Notes: generated by a model not told the origin, from the sequence alone. A stretch of DNA of 64,000 nt from Fasciolopsis buskii (GCA_008360955.1 LUCM01000232.1:1-64000); one strand, 5' to 3'; numbered from the stretch's first letter, positions 25,901 through 41,188 are shown. Numbers and translations are program-made.

Positions 25901-28900
25901 GATGTCTTCATCCTTTCCAGAGGTCTTACGTGCATATACGCGTAGTTAAGATAGAAAAACGAGGAGATTGTGAACAAAACCACTTTGGACTGGTCATGTG
26001 ATCCACTTCCTTATTGCCATAGATGGGGTTTTCGGACAGTTAGATTGTAGGGTAACAGATGAGAGGAAGAGAAAAAATATTCCAAACCCACAATGATACA
26101 ATGCCGTTTCACAATTCACTTTGTTAATTAAGTGAATATTCTGTTACATTATTCTCTCATTGCTTAATTTTCCTTTTTTGTTACATCTGCTTCATATTTG
26201 AAGCACATGCTGGAAAATAAAAATTAGCGAGGGAATTTGCAGTTCGGCAGGACTACTAACAAAAGGATACTGTCAACTGATGCGCGATATAGTACCGCTC
26301 GCTTAAAATCTTCCGTTTAATACCATATTGTTTCGAAATCGGACGGTTACATTTCACTCAGTAGTCAGTATGCTAGGTAATGTGTTGTCACTTGGGTATG
26401 AGGTCCGATTTTCATCTACCAATATGAAGCCACTTTAGCATCAGCATAATCCGTTTATCCGTCAGCGATCAAGTATACCTTACAGCAGTCAGGTTGGTAG
26501 CCTAATACGCTTCGCAGACAAGATCTTGTGGAAAGTATGAAAACATTATCGGTATTTAACTATCCGTTTCCCGCAATATAGTTTGAATGGGTCCCAGAAT
26601 TCAGTCTTTAAAAAATGAACTGAATCGGAATAGGTTAAGACAGTTGAGACCTGTGTTTCAAATGCCAATGGATAGGTATCGGAGACACCTAGCGGTTGGA
26701 AAATTGGCCGAGGTGGTCAGTTCATAAAGTATTAAAATAATGGGTGATATGAGCCGGTGATCTTGATCACATAGAGGCTCCCATAGGATGGGTGGAGATA
26801 TATATCCTGTGACAATTTGTCGACTACCTAGCCTATGGATCAACGAGGTCACCCTCTGGTCCCACGTTTTCTTGTCTTCATACAGCTCACAACGTGTTCC
26901 TTGAGAGGTTGTGGTTCTTTTGCCTCGGCAACAATGACACAAGATTCCAAATACTAGTGTCCTGTTGGTGGCTGCAGGCCCGTTGTACACCATCTCCAGG
27001 AGCGTACGGTGTAACTCCATGGGCCAGGTAGTGCTAATCTGAGACTCGTTTAATTTCCCCCAGCCACGTGACTTCGGGAAGTCTGAAGCCGTTATCAAAT
27101 TAGCTGTGGTGTTTCAATAAAAAGCTGACTGGTTTTGATTAGATAAAGATTTCGGTGCTTTCTCACGATATTGTGTTAAAGTCCAGTCTATCCAGCAATA
27201 ACGTATGACGATAATTGAAAACAAAAACAGAACAATGTTTCAGAAAACGTGTGGGACAACCCAGGAAATTCGATGAAAGACAATTTCTGGTAGGTTCGTC
27301 CAGGCTGCAGCACCTCATGTTGTAGATCGAAATGGAAATCGCTTCTCACACCGGGCGATTCCGAAGAACTTTTGCGTCCGTACGGTGGACTGAACACAAG
27401 AAACTAAAAAAAGAAGAGTTCGCATACCATATGGCGAGCAGAAATAAGTTTATCTTTAACTGAAACCATTGTAGCCTGGAAAGATCGTTGGAATCATTCA
27501 TTTCAGTGGTAAGAGAAAAAACATGATTGAGTTAGGTCAGATGTTTGCGACTAGTGTTAGAATAACTTGGAAAAAGATAAGGGATGTTACAGCCAATGTG
27601 TCGAAGACAAACTCACTGTTGCTCTTGGGCTTTCTGTACGCTTCTGAGCCCAATGAACTCACAATATTGCTTACTGTCTCATGATTCCGGTGCACCCATC
27701 CAAACACTGTAATGTTACCTTATGTCACCCGGGGTTGGATATTTTAGTCCGACCACACAGCGATCTGCCACTCTCATGTGACTGAAAGTCGGTCGTTATT
27801 CCATCGAGTAAAACTCTTGTCGTAGCTCCAGCCACCTGGCTGTGATCTCAAACTCCAGTCGAGAGCAGTTGATGAGTTCAAGATGATTGGGTATAGAACA
27901 AATTCATGTTACCATCCGACAGCGTAACTGATGGTCACAACAGTGGAGTAACATTGGCGAAGATTAGACTTGAAATGTGAGAAGTATGGAGATAATTTTT
28001 TGTGATATTAAAATAGAACGGCCGCGATACAGGATACTGGATCAATTTCATTAGGCCAGTCGTCCAAGGATCGGAAAGTTTTGGTGTAGTTAAATATAAC
28101 TTTTTTGTGATATTTTTTAAACTCGATATTTTAATTTAGAATGGATTCTCAATTACATAACCAACAATAGGATTCCGGGATCTATACAGATGCTGAAATC
28201 ACGAAAATCTAAGGCACGTGGGGACATTGTCGCGCGGCATATTAGGTAACTCGGCTAATTGACCCAGTTGTTGTTTCGCCTGTGTTTGGGAAGTCTCCTA
28301 TAGGCATATTTCGGTTTCCCGAATTATAATCCGTTTGTCTGTCAACTGTTCTTTGGTGTATGTCGCTCTCCCGGGTGGAGGTGATGCTAAAACTTAGCAT
28401 GCAAGGCCGTAGCGTATCAGCGACAGGCAAATGACCGCAAAACTTCAAACAATTTTACTGTCCCGTCAAATCAGCTGTTTTTAGCGTGTACTCACCAAAA
28501 GTTGTCAGTCCTGTTTCGTCATCAGTTATTGGCTAAAATGCTGGCATAAACTGGTGCTTGGCGATGTGGACTGGCCAGTTTGCATAGTTTTGAGCTTCCC
28601 AGTACTTTCCGATCGCTGTTTGTTCTTCCACAATCCTTGTTTTGTGAATGAAGTGAACATATCTTAGTGGAAAACATATAAAGCGCAATTTTGGCTGTTT
28701 CACCTGAACAGATTAATGCCACTGTAAACCAAACGCATTGATATTTTCCCAGTGCGCTTCCATTCATGATACCTATAGATTGTTTTTAATAGCTCTGTTT
28801 CTGATCAGTGCTCAATGTGTTGAACTTTGCTGATACTGCACGACTTCTTTCCTTCGGACAGAAATCCCGTGTTCAGGAGTATCGTATCGTTCACCAACGT

Positions 28901-31900
28901 TCCCAACATATTGAACGTGTATATCAATTTCATGATAATGTGGCCATCACGATCCAGGACTTGGGACCACAACACTCAGGATTGTATTTGTGTAAAGCTG
29001 GTCACAGCTATCGTTCTGTTACCATGGCGGTCAGGGACTGTTCTGGTGAGTTCTCTTTTGCTACATCGTGTGTCGTCAGTTTTGATCTGTCAATAAAAAA
29101 ATGTGCGCACGCAATCACCGCTGTTCGTTGGTACTACTTAGCAAATCAGAAAGGTGTTGCTCGTGTGAAGTGACAAGAAAACCGCACGATTGCATATCAG
29201 AGTTACGCTAATCTGTTTGATCAGTAAAATGTGGAAGCTCAATACTAGTTTTCCCTCCCTTATCTTATGGTCTTCGAGGGATCTCTACTAATTTATCTCT
29301 AAGTTGTACATCATCGATCTGCTCGGACTTACCACTCTTTGGTGAGTAACCGACATAGTGGTCTTGGGATTTGGTATGGGTTTCAGCTGATCGGGGTTCT
29401 ATTCTATTTGGCGTGATCGAGCGGTGAACAACGGTGGCTCTCTGAGCTTACCATTAGGAACAGGACCGAAAGTGGTGGGACTCTAGACCCTCACCTTCAA
29501 CATGCTGGATTCTTTACAGTTCTCAGCCGTCACGACTGCTGCTGAATCGCTGGAAAGCTTCCAAGATGTGATTGGAAAAAATTGGCTTGAGTGACGCGAA
29601 TGACATGTTCAAACTGTACACATCTAGCATTGAAGCTAAATTACTAAAAATATTCGGGCAAGCTGTAGCCCTTCTCCTACTGCAAGAGGCATTCCCAATC
29701 TATTGGGTTAACCACAATTCCGTTCTACCCCATGATGCGCACTTAGTTTTAGAGTGATATGAGTTCCAACAAATAGTCCAGCGCAACATAGACTGAACAT
29801 TACCTTAGGGCTTAACAAAAGTGCACAAACATGGATATGCAGTCTCTGAGTTAAGGAAAATCGTTTCCCGTCACAGATAGCTGTCGGACCTCCAGGTCGT
29901 TGAGGCCGCAAAACACACGGGGGAAGTAGTGATCCTGTGGGTTTCATGTGCAAAGACTGATTAATTCGAATGAGAGTATGATGTTACAACTGGTTATCTG
30001 TTTTAAATTGTTGTTTACCGGTTAGCCAAATTGATGATTGACGTGGGTCCTGTAAGGCCATCCCACCGTATAACAACAGACATCCAAAGCTGTTTTAGAG
30101 AGCAAACAGGGTTTCCGTTTCCCTTATCATAGTGTGATTTTTCAACCGTATCGGGAACACGTTTAACTGTATTAGCTTTTCAGTGGAAGTTACATTATTA
30201 GGAGTGTAAAACACATTAGCATAAATATTAGGTGCGTTAGTATACGATAATTTCTAGATCTTTTCTGAAACAATCTTGGCATAAATCTAGTGGTCTTAGC
30301 AGGCTGTCTGATATCACTTTCCTACAGCCACGTCGAATTTCGCTGATTTCTCGGTTTAGTTTAAATAAGTCAGTCGTATCTGACACGCTTTCAACTTTAA
30401 ATTCACGCACCAGTAATGCTACTAAGTCACGTCGCGAGACGCTAAATCCCTGAGTGAGATTTGTCACCTTTGCTGAAACTCAGCGTGTCACGAGTGCATA
30501 TATGATGTATATATATATGCATTATATATATATAACATATATAATGCATAATATATATATATATAATGTAAAATATATATAATGTATATATATATATATA
30601 ATTTCCCATGATAACTAAATGTTTTAGTCTTGGAGACCAATATTGAACGTGGGTTGTCCGCGTTTGTTTCTACTCGGAACTTTTTTCGATGCACAATCAC
30701 AATGAATGAAGTCGGTGCAGTGTTCATTTCGCACTGCCAGATGGTGTCACATTCCATTCCTACCGTAGTTTATTTTACAGGTAATTGTTGTTTTGTCAAA
30801 AATTTCCGCAGCAGTCCAAACCGCTCAGGTTTGATCACAAAAGTGGTTTTCTAGCTAATCCTCGTCAAAATGTTTGGTGCATGACTTGGTTTGAATATGA
30901 TATTGAGGTTTGGATGACCTTCTAACTGAATATCCTAAAAGAAAAAGGTTCCTTAGCATTATTTAAGTGGCCCTCGTTACTCCTGTAAGTTTGTTTGTCT
31001 TCTTTTTAACGGATTTTTACTGCCTAATCACACCCTAGTTTTACAGATGGACGCAAAAAGGCAAAGTAAATATACGCAATTCACAACTGTGATATTTCAC
31101 GGATGAAAACAGTCTACCCCAAGACCTTGCTTGTCGAGACTGGATGAAGTCTCTCTCCCAACAAGTGGATAAAACTCACACTTTAAGACGAAGAGAATCT
31201 AATATCAAAATGGGATTGGGTCACTGCTCAGCTGTGTTCTCCATATCCACGCTCATCATCGGGTGTGAACACCATTTAGCTGTGTCGAACGCCTCGTAAT
31301 GGCTAACGGCAACTGGAATTAGATTGAGCATGTCTCAACTGCACATGCAGATGCAGCAAATGGTTGAGCCTGTCTCCGTAATTATTGCCGATTCCCCACG
31401 GCCGATTCAGTAAACTGACCCATATGGTCTAATAACAAATCAGCATGCGGGTTTAGAGACCGAAAAGGTATTCCCCCTCTCCTGGGCCACACAATGAACG
31501 TCCGTTCAGCCTTTGCCCGTGCTCAAACTTGTTCAATTCTTGGTGTTGACTCTGTGGTCAAGCGATGTGTTACACTGGGCACAGGTTCACTCAAATGTAT
31601 CGACACAATCAAACCCCGGAGTAGAAGCCTGCACACATCCATACACACAATGAAAATCCCCCATTCCACCTTGGATTCACCGATACAATGAGTTCAAAAG
31701 CTACGCGTTCGGTTTTCTGGCTCTTTTGCATCCCTGTACACGCGCACAATTCCCCTTTCACGATCGGGATGGTTTGTCAGTGAACTTAGAAACAATTATT
31801 GTGCGCATATGGGGGCAGACTTGGATCTGCGTACCATGAATCCCCCGATAGCGAATAAAGTGACAGATGACTTAAGGTACACAGGCAAACGAATGTGCAA

Positions 31901-34900
31901 CACCGATCGAGAACATGCACTCGCATTAGGGGCGGTGTCTAACTCAAAATCAAGTACATGTATCAAGACCCAGACCAACCCACGCACCTATGAGTGTTTG
32001 CAACCACACACACCGCTCTTCTTTCGAGGCACTGGATATATGGCTGTAGCTGAACGCATGCACATTAACTGTGTAGTCAATCTGCCCATCAGTCTATGAG
32101 TTCCCCCACATGACATGGCCGCATACCATGCGGTTGCTCAAACCAAGTCAACGTACTCTGGAACAGGACAGATCCTGTGTGTGTTAGCACGGCCATTGTA
32201 AATGCAGCCGAACCGGAAAAACAAAGACAAAGCACACAATTTTCAATTTGGGTACTCTCAGGTCCTCGCGCGTATGAAGGACATAAACACCATCCCTTCT
32301 AGGTCGTCTGATCGATCTGTTGTCGTGTTGGCTAATGCTTGTCTGTTCAGGCTCGTTGACCGTAGTCGGCTTTCCTTAGTTAGTACTCAAACACCGTTGA
32401 GATCAAACCCGAGGAGAAATTAATATTTCTTGAGTCTCAGAATGGTTAGTTCCTGCATGAACCAAATATCCATAGAGCAATTGCATTTCGGAGATATTTC
32501 AAACATCCGCCACTTAAACACGCAACAACCATAAATGATAAGGCTAAATGGTAGAAAGATTTTTTACAATATGAAATGTATACGCAACAACAGCCATTTG
32601 CACAAAGTTACTTCTTACAATACTTCTTCATAATAATGTGATCTCCAAATTTGGGCAGCGCGCACTTCTTCCAATCCTCGCTGAAAGTTTAGAATTAATT
32701 CATCTGCTAGCAACACACAAATATTTCTTATGAGTAGCTCGACGAGGCTCCGATACAACTCTCAAATATATGAAAGCAAATAACTTACAGAAACCATTTT
32801 AGCATCACTGGAATACAGAGAACGAGAACTTTCTAATGACACGAAAGTCAGTGCAACGAAACCGGACAAAATTCAGAAACAACTTAACATGCCATACGCA
32901 GCAGTTGAAATGTTTGGGATCTTCACGGATATCTACTAGGAAGCGAACGGTCTGAACGACGCCCTCACAACTAACAAGAGGCTTACGGAACCAGAATGTA
33001 GAATCCGGCTACTGCTGTATCGACGCCAAGCAACGGGGATTGATTTGACATCAAACTCGGATATCAAGTGAGACGAAGTTTGCTTTCATGGTATCTGGTA
33101 GGATTTGCGAAGGAGTCACAAACTGGTTAACCTCTAGCCTTGGCGAGAGGCATCAGTTTGAGGCTGATAAATGCTCCATAGAACGAACGATTAGATCACA
33201 ATTGACTAGGATTTCACTGTTCTACTTTCCCGTCAATGCACGAAAAATTCGTGCAACTCTACATGAATAGGTTTCAACTATTCAACAAGTTAATTTAATG
33301 CTCTGATTTGTGTGAAATCCGGGCTTCGGGTCGTTGTTCACATTCTGGCAACCCCGACTTATCAGGAATGACACTGAAATTCCGTAAGCGAATGAGCTAA
33401 ATTCGGATTGTTCTCAGTCTTCCCTGGGAATTTTGCCTGTACTGAACAGAATTTGTCTTTATTATGAGAAACAGAAGTTGTGTGTACAGGTTACTTTTTG
33501 GGAGTGTTTTTGCATTGCAAGTACCTGAAAAAGTTTTAAAATATCGTTTTAATTAGTGAGCAATCTATACCAGAGTGTTCTGTGCCTGCGACTGATTTCA
33601 TGTCAATGTTTCTGTTGTTCTTCTGTAGGATTTCAAAACTAGAAAGCTATAGAAACTGTTTGAAAATTGGAAACTGCAAGCCACAGCACAATTGTTGAGA
33701 CGACCGTGACTTAAAAGCACTAATGACATATAGTACAGTATTTGCCGTAGTTTGGGGGTCAAACATCGAGTTTTAGGATTCGAAGACATGATGTGTCGTT
33801 GATTTGTTCTAAAGAGGTATGTTTTTGTAAAAAAATTAATGGTGTAGCTGACGATAGGGATGATCCGACATTTGTTTTTGCGGTCGCTGCTGTTTAAATG
33901 CGGTTACCGGCTGACTCCTCGCGTAGAATTAGCCAACATACTAGGAATTTGGTACGAGAGAGATCCCCAAACAATCACTCGGTTTTTTCGAGGACACGTC
34001 TGTGTTCCTTCCAGATCTAATTTCGTACAGGAAGTAATAAATATCTTTATTCATAATTGCCGATGATTTTCTCAGCGCTTGTTTGCCATTCGGTGAAAGT
34101 GAATACAGTCCGTGGATGTGTGCATCTCTGGTAGCTGAACTGAGTTCCTTCTTGAAACCGTTGGTTTAAAAGGTAGGTACTGGCCATCCATTCAAGAACG
34201 TCTTCGCATGTTGAACGCGATTTCAGTGAGGCGTTCTGTCTCGGTTATCCTAATCTGATTTTCTGCATCCATCGAGCCATTCGTGGGATGCAGTATCCGG
34301 TCCATGCCTCCGTCTTGAAGCCGCAAGTGAGAATTTAGTGAATGACTGGGACCAGTGTTAGAAAGGGCATGACAATCCACTAAACCCTATCAGATATACT
34401 CTAAATTCCTGTCCACGGGAGCAGGATTCCAGTCGTCCATTGAAGTTTTGTTTAGATATGTGCGGGACTAGCGATGAGGCCTAGAGCGCATACACTGATA
34501 TTGGCATTCACTGACCGCTTTGTAAACAGTCTCAGTGTAACAATTTTTACGGTTCATTTTATCGATCGAAAGGCAGATATTGTGAATACTTTTCTCAGTT
34601 TAAATTCGCAACATGGAGCTTTACTGCGTTTGTTCAACTTTGCACAACAGAGAACGTCGCTCGTATTATCACGCTTACGTTTTAGTCATTTGGCGGCTAT
34701 TATGTCAGTTGGATCTTCCGGAGCTTAAGAGTCGAATGTTGGTATCCACGGGAAATAACTCTCAGTAAGAAAGAACATCCCTGTCTTAAGGCAGTTCACC
34801 AACGTTTCCTATTTTCTCCTGTCTAGGGGTTTTGCGTGTTTTCGCATCTCAAAATCGGTCGACCTGTTCTACGTTTATGGTCCTGGGTCCTCTTTATTGG

Positions 34901-37900
34901 CAGAACAGCGATTTGTCCACTTGAATCCCGGCGTTGGTTTGTCGTACAAATCCATCCTCACAAGTTGATGCACTCATGTCCAGTGTTTTTCAGAAGACAT
35001 GGTGACGCCGGCACAAGTAAAATTCAGCTCCGTTTCTGTTACTACGGCGTGGATTAGCAAAGGATGTACGCCAAAATATTTGGCTCGGTAACTGACCTCA
35101 GTGCGGTTGACCGTGCCTCATCAACTTGGTATCAAGTTGGGTCGTGGACAAAATGTGAAATTAGGACAGGCCCACGGCAAGGCATGAATAATCCAGCCTG
35201 GTTCCATTTTCGTTTGACATGGTGATTAGAGCTGAGATAGAATAATGGTTCAGTTGTTGTTGTGTCCATTCCCTAGCTTAGGCATGCCACACGCGAGTTA
35301 AACCATCTCTAGTCAGATCCATTCGCCTTGTTGATTAGTCCGAGGATATGTTCACGCAGGCACACCTTTTTCGTGAACTCGACTAATGCTTGGGCGGGGC
35401 CATTGTAACGAATGCGAACAGGAATGCACAGTTAGCTTTGTCCTTTCAACTAAAGGAATCCGGCATATCTCGTTAACCAAACGTGAAAGCCCTAGTGACA
35501 TGCCTGACGGAACTTGGACGATGAGCATTTTGGTGTTACCCTAAGACTGTTGAAGGTGATTGCGAAAACCATGCACACACAAGACGTTCCGAGTTCGCAC
35601 GTTGGTGCGCACGGCTGCGATACGCTGAATGTTTCGAACGTTTTTATTGAGGAACGAGTCGCACTTTTATTGATTTGTTTATTGGTTTGCATTTCCCAGA
35701 CCTTTAAATTAGCATGGCTGTCTGATGGCTTGACAAACTGAACCCAGTACATACGAACGGACGGTAAAAATTGAAAACCGTTGATTAACAACTCAGAAGT
35801 GCTTCAGGGTGCTGTTCTTTCACCGTTTCTCTTCTCTGCTTACGTCAGCAACTTATCAACTAGCTCCCCATGTCATCTGTTTAAGTATGCTGATGATGTT
35901 GCCCTCTCTCAAGCCGTTTCGAACAACAACGATTTTCAATTTTTTTCCAACAACCTATCTTCTGTTTACGATTTTTCTGCACGAGCTGGTTTAGATCTGA
36001 ACAAATCTAAATGTTTCGAATGTATGTTCTCTTCCTCTCTTTCTCTCTTTCTCTCTCGATCAGCCTTCTCATCCGAAACGTCTTCCATCAACTCAAAAAC
36101 ACTTACCACGGTTGATTCTGTGAAATATCTAGGATTTACTATTGATAGAAATCTGAAGTGGACTACTCACATTTCTACCTGTGTAAATAATCTCCGACCG
36201 TTGTCATTTCAACTCACGAAGCTTCGGCACTACAAGGTGAAACAAAGCGCCCCCTCCGGATTTGTATAGCAGGGTGTTTTTCCAATCTTAATTTACTGTT
36301 CCCCAGTTATATTTCCAGGTTTAGTTAGAAAAGATTTTAAAATTTTTTCTCCAGGGGCCATCGACTATTGGCCGTGTGTTCTTCGTACCACTAAATGAAT
36401 TGTCCCCGACTCTATGTGATCAACACTTAGCCCCACGTGATAAATTTGCTCACAAAATTCTTTTAGATCCCATGCATCCTCTGCACAACGATCTTTCAAC
36501 GTATCGCTCTCATATTTCTACACGATCTGCTTTTCGTTTCATACCCTCCAGAATCAATATCTATAGGAACTCGACTGTCCCATATTTAGCACGAATTTTG
36601 ACAAATCTTGACCGTGTTTCAGCCGATTTTCTGAGCAACTACGTAATGCGCTTTGATTATTCCTCGATGAGTTTTTGTATTTTTCACAAGGTGATGAGTG
36701 TGTTTTCATTACATTCTTTATTTTTTCCCTATTTTTGTTTTTATACTCACGTTTTTTGACTGGAGTGCGACGTTGCTTATTGTACGCAAAATTCTATACA
36801 ATACAATACAATGCAATGCAATATAGTGCTCGTTGTTCGCATGGCGAAAATCACTCGTTTTCTAGGGTATCTAGAGAAAATGCTGGTACACAGAAATTTC
36901 CGTGAATAATGACTGGTGACAGGTTTAGTCTGCTAAAGTGTATTGTCCGTTCGATGCCCGGTCAACTGAAAAAACTAGGCTATATATTGATCCTTCTTCT
37001 CTTATCACTTCAGTGTTTGAGGCAGCAGCTTTCAAGGTGAGCTGCTTACATGCCCATTTAATCTTAGAATTAGCCAGTAGTTTCTGCTGCGTAGAGTATC
37101 CATACTGAAAGGACCAGATAAATTTGGTAATAAATTTTGGATACTTATAAATACAACAAAGTATTCTCGCTATGAAGTCACATCTGGAGGATCCTCAGGA
37201 ATCTTAGACGTGGATGACCTTCTGGATGAAGATGTCACTCAAGATTGATGAATTGTCTATGAAGTACGATCCATAGCCTCACCTAATGACTTTCACAACA
37301 TCATAGACGCTATTGAGAGAATTTCAGTACCGAAGGAGCTCAACCTGAAGCACCACGTCGTGGGCAGAATACGGAAGAGTTGTATCACGTTGGTGCGTCT
37401 CAGTGAGGTCACTGCCACGTGCTTGCCGAGGAACCACTTCGTTGTCCAAGCCGTCTTGCAACCATCCGGCATTGGAAGTGCACTAGAAGTACTTGTGACC
37501 CCAAGTATACGGCGGTTTGACCTCCCCAAACTCTAACTTTCTCTTCTGAATTGTACAGCTTTTGAGTTATACATCGTATTGCTTACTAGAAATCGTTGTA
37601 ATTCGGAAAATTCGGAATCGATTTGGGGTAGCTGGAGGGTGTGTACAGAAGTGACATTCCATATATTGTTAAATGTTACTGATTTTAGAAGGGACTTTTC
37701 TATGGTTGCGGTTTTTTGAGTCATGTGAGGTCGTCACCCACCAGCTTAACTGTCACCGTAAAGCAAAGTTATTATGCCAACAGTAATCTGTATTTACCGG
37801 TCTTGATATCCTCATTTTTGTTTTGGACAAATCACTTCGGCGCGGTTTGATTGGGAGAAGTGCTTGCTTCATTCTGCTGTCCAAAGTTTGCCAAGGCCTT

Positions 37901-40900
37901 TTTTGTTTATTCAATGATTTGAGACATTCTTTTTGGTTTCTAATCTAACAGTCTTTTTCCGTTGTTCTCGCCCTCAACTGCAGCCTCCAACTTGAATTTG
38001 AAACCATCCATTTTGATAATCACGGTCTTGGTCTTCACTACTGTTATGCTTATGTTGCCGCTCTACGTCTGTTTACGTGCTCGTCGAAAGTCGGTAATCG
38101 CGATCATGTCTCCGTCTGTATTTCATCTCAATGTTGTTCCCGGGTCGAGCGCCAAAAAATTAACCATGGTCAGCAGATGGAATAAACTCTACCCGCGATT
38201 AAACGAAGGGATAACAAATTCTTTTTTATGGAGTTCTGCTCAGAATGTGCATAAGAAGAAAAGCAAACAACAGCGACCGAATGCCGTTCAAATTAACAAT
38301 CGTATCACTTGGTCCAGAGGTAAACAATCACGGGTTTTCCGACCTCCAACACAGCTCGCTCCGGTGGATCCACGCTGGGAAGTATCTCGTGCTCAAATCC
38401 AAATTGGCGCTGTTTTAGGATACGGATGTTTTGGTGTAGTCCGTAGTGGCTTGCTGCGTGGCCCTTTGCCTGGATCTCCATGTCCAACAGATTCGGGTTT
38501 TTCCACACACAAAGTTGCCATTAAAACACTTAAAAGTGAGTTTTGGCGGTGTTCTCATATGCAAATAGGATTATGATCATTCAATGTGATATTGTCAATG
38601 GTCTCAACAACTTCCACAGTCGGTACAATGGATGCTTTTTTCCCCATATAAGACGGTCACCTACGGAGTTTTCCGCTGTCTAACACCCCTTGGATATAGC
38701 CTATTGTCCTCAGACAGTTTTTAGAAAACAAGAGTTTTGAACAATGCGCACGGTAAACGGGCACATCACATTTCGGTTGGGTCATCCAGTCACGTGGTCC
38801 AAGCATTCACTGCGGAAATCCCTCGGTTGCTGTATTTTCCGTGTATAAACGCCCTTATGCCTGTTGAGTTTATTGCTGCGAAAGTCCGTCCGAACCGGCT
38901 AAACAACAAAGAAACTTGTAGTTATTCAACCCCTAAACACCAAGTTGAAAAGTAAAACAGCGTGTAAAAAGGTGACAGTAAATAGTTAAACCTTCCATTT
39001 TTGACTATTTCGCGAATGTTGAATACAGCCATTGTACTGCTCGTCTCGAATCCTTAAATCAATCCAAAGAGTTCAGTGGGTTTTCCAAAAATCGAACTGC
39101 AAATATGTACCTAGACTCTCAAAAAGTGTTTCACAGTTACTTCTTACAATACTTCATAGTAATGTGACCTCTAAATTTGGGCAGCGCGCACTTCCTCCAG
39201 TCCTCGCTGAAAGTTTAGAATTAATTCATCTGCTAGCAACACACAAATATTTCTTATGAGTAGCTCGACGAGGCTCCGATACAACTCTCAAATATATGAA
39301 AGCAAATAACTTACAGAAACCATTTTAGCATCACTGGGATAAGGAGAATGCGAGCTTAGTTCGAGTGCATCATTATCCTTAAATTGACGGTTTATCAGGA
39401 GTGGAACTATATATTGTCCTTAGGACGTTTGGGAATGTGAATATAGTTTTAGAGTGAATTCGTAGGTCGAGCCAAGTTTACGCATGAAATTTGTGGAGAG
39501 CACATGATGTCGAAGTTATGTGAGCAAAGAAATTTACTGCGTTGAGTTAAAAACTCGTTCTAGTTTTGGACGGAAACGTACTGTCACCTGCAAGCTCCGA
39601 ATTGTATCTGTCTGCCCAACAGGTAGACTGAAGAAATTTCGCATGACGCTCTCCGTCTTTCAATCGGACCTATGATTGTCAACTTTTAGTATTGTTTATT
39701 GATTGCGTATTCCAGGGGGTACCAATTACGGGAAGTAGTCTTTTAGCACATTCCATCTGGTCTCGAATCCGCGAAGTGCTCGCTGAAGTGTGAACTTCGA
39801 CCGTCGAAGAAACACTACTAATCTCACGTCAAGCAAATACTGAAGATGCACCTAGAAACTTAGTCAACCGGAGGATCGCAAGTGTTGATTGCTACGGATG
39901 AAACTGTATTTGGTGAGACTTAGCTGTGGACGCTTTACTGGTAAGTAGTTAGTGTTAGAACGTCAAAATTCTCTAATCTTAAATCCGCCTAGGTTCGATA
40001 AAATCTGAGGTTTTTCGGGAAACCGTAGCGTTCGCTTTATGTGACATTTCTCCGCCAATGAAGGTCTAGTTCATTTCGCTTCTGAGCTTCACTGAAAAGT
40101 AGGCCTATCACTGAACGGTTCAAATACAATCCTAGTAAATTTCCACAGGGCTCAAGAGGATCTTCTGACCGTTAGATCAGACTTCAGATGAAGGTTGGAA
40201 GTCCTCCATGACGAGTGCACACACCAATGCCACTGCCCTTCTGTGCAGATCAAACGATTTCGTCGCTTCCCCATAATTATTTGAACGTAAATCGGATGAA
40301 ATCAACCAACTATTCTATTGTTTACAACTCCTTGGTGCGCATAGACGACCTGTAGTTGCACATGGACTTCTCGATCACGGACGTCACTATGCAAATGTCT
40401 TAAATGATGGAGTTTCTCTGTTTTCCTCAGGGAACAGTGCCTAAGCAATTGAAGAATCGTTGGTTTTCTCTGTTCCGCTCTGCATCCAATGCCATCCCCG
40501 GATAGGTCCTTCATTTCTTCAGTAACAGTATTCATTCGTAGAAGTATTGAAACATGAAACTAGTCAGGGAAGACACACAAATGTAATTATAGGAAGAGGT
40601 AAGTCACTGACTAGGATGTTAAATAGTTTCAGCTGTTACTAAATCTAGTGTGTAACCAGATCCTATTAGCATGACTTAACATTGCCTTTGTTTTTAGTGT
40701 ATTCCGGTCGCCAAGTCATCCGGTAGACACCGTAGACTGCATTTTTGTCCCGGAGATTGCTTGGGTGCATCTAATACCTTTAATTGCTGTTAGCGATTGA
40801 CCAGTTATCGGTTGTCTGTTTCACTAGTAGATCAGCAGTACAACGTCGCGGTGCCTCTGCTGTCACTAGAGTTAGTTTTGATTTGTAATGGAATACAACG

Positions 40901-41154
40901 TTACAAGTCACTGTGCCTAAAATAAAGATTCAATGTGACTATCACAACGGACGCCGTCGGAGCAAGAGGTTAAACAGTGTTAGCCTCACTGCTTCACTTA
41001 TTGCATTGTTTTCTCCCCTTGGAAACTAGATTCGAGGAGTTGTTTACACGTTTAGCTCTTATGTGTAACTGAATCCGGTTGACCGTTTTTTGAGCACTGG
41101 CTTTTTATCTTTTAATTGATATAATCAATCATTTTGTACTCAGTGATCGTTCGG

Positions 41155-41188
<34 letters not shown>

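Larger units (their letters stand above)
20506..28861 (+). other. Receptor kinase intron 5 (8.4 kb, contains N gap)
   Basis: It contains the inverted SINE-hammerhead pair around the 252-base gap, an RTE LINE relic (about 24.1-24.9 kb) and two poor hammerhead-core look-alikes (20862-20885 and 28513-28525, minus). The stretches 25000-28500 and 20900-21700 hold only short frames. The 146-codon minus frame at 26658-27098 has no recognisable domain. Confidence 0.55.
29046..37983 (+). other. Receptor kinase intron 6 (8.9 kb)
   Basis: It contains an AT-rich microsatellite (30496-30602), copy 1 of a 0.2-kb dispersed repeat (32606-32811) and a CR1/Jockey-like LINE 3' fragment (35781-36825). Frames at 31494-32423 and 34474-35057 are short and unrecognised. 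Confidence 0.6.

Noticed and set aside
26658..27098. 146-codon minus-strand frame in intron 5
   Set aside because: No recognisable domain, splice context or retroelement motif; length is within chance expectation for a window this size.
28793..28861. Longer version of exon 6 starting at an AG at 28792 or 28808
   Set aside because: The first contains a TGA in frame and the second has the wrong phase for exon 5. The acceptor ending at 28861 fits both phase and pyrimidine tract.
35883..35909. CTGATGA sequences at about 35890 and 45617 as hammerhead cores
   Set aside because: They are the codons for the YADD catalytic motif of LINE reverse transcriptases; no GAAA partner or stems follow.
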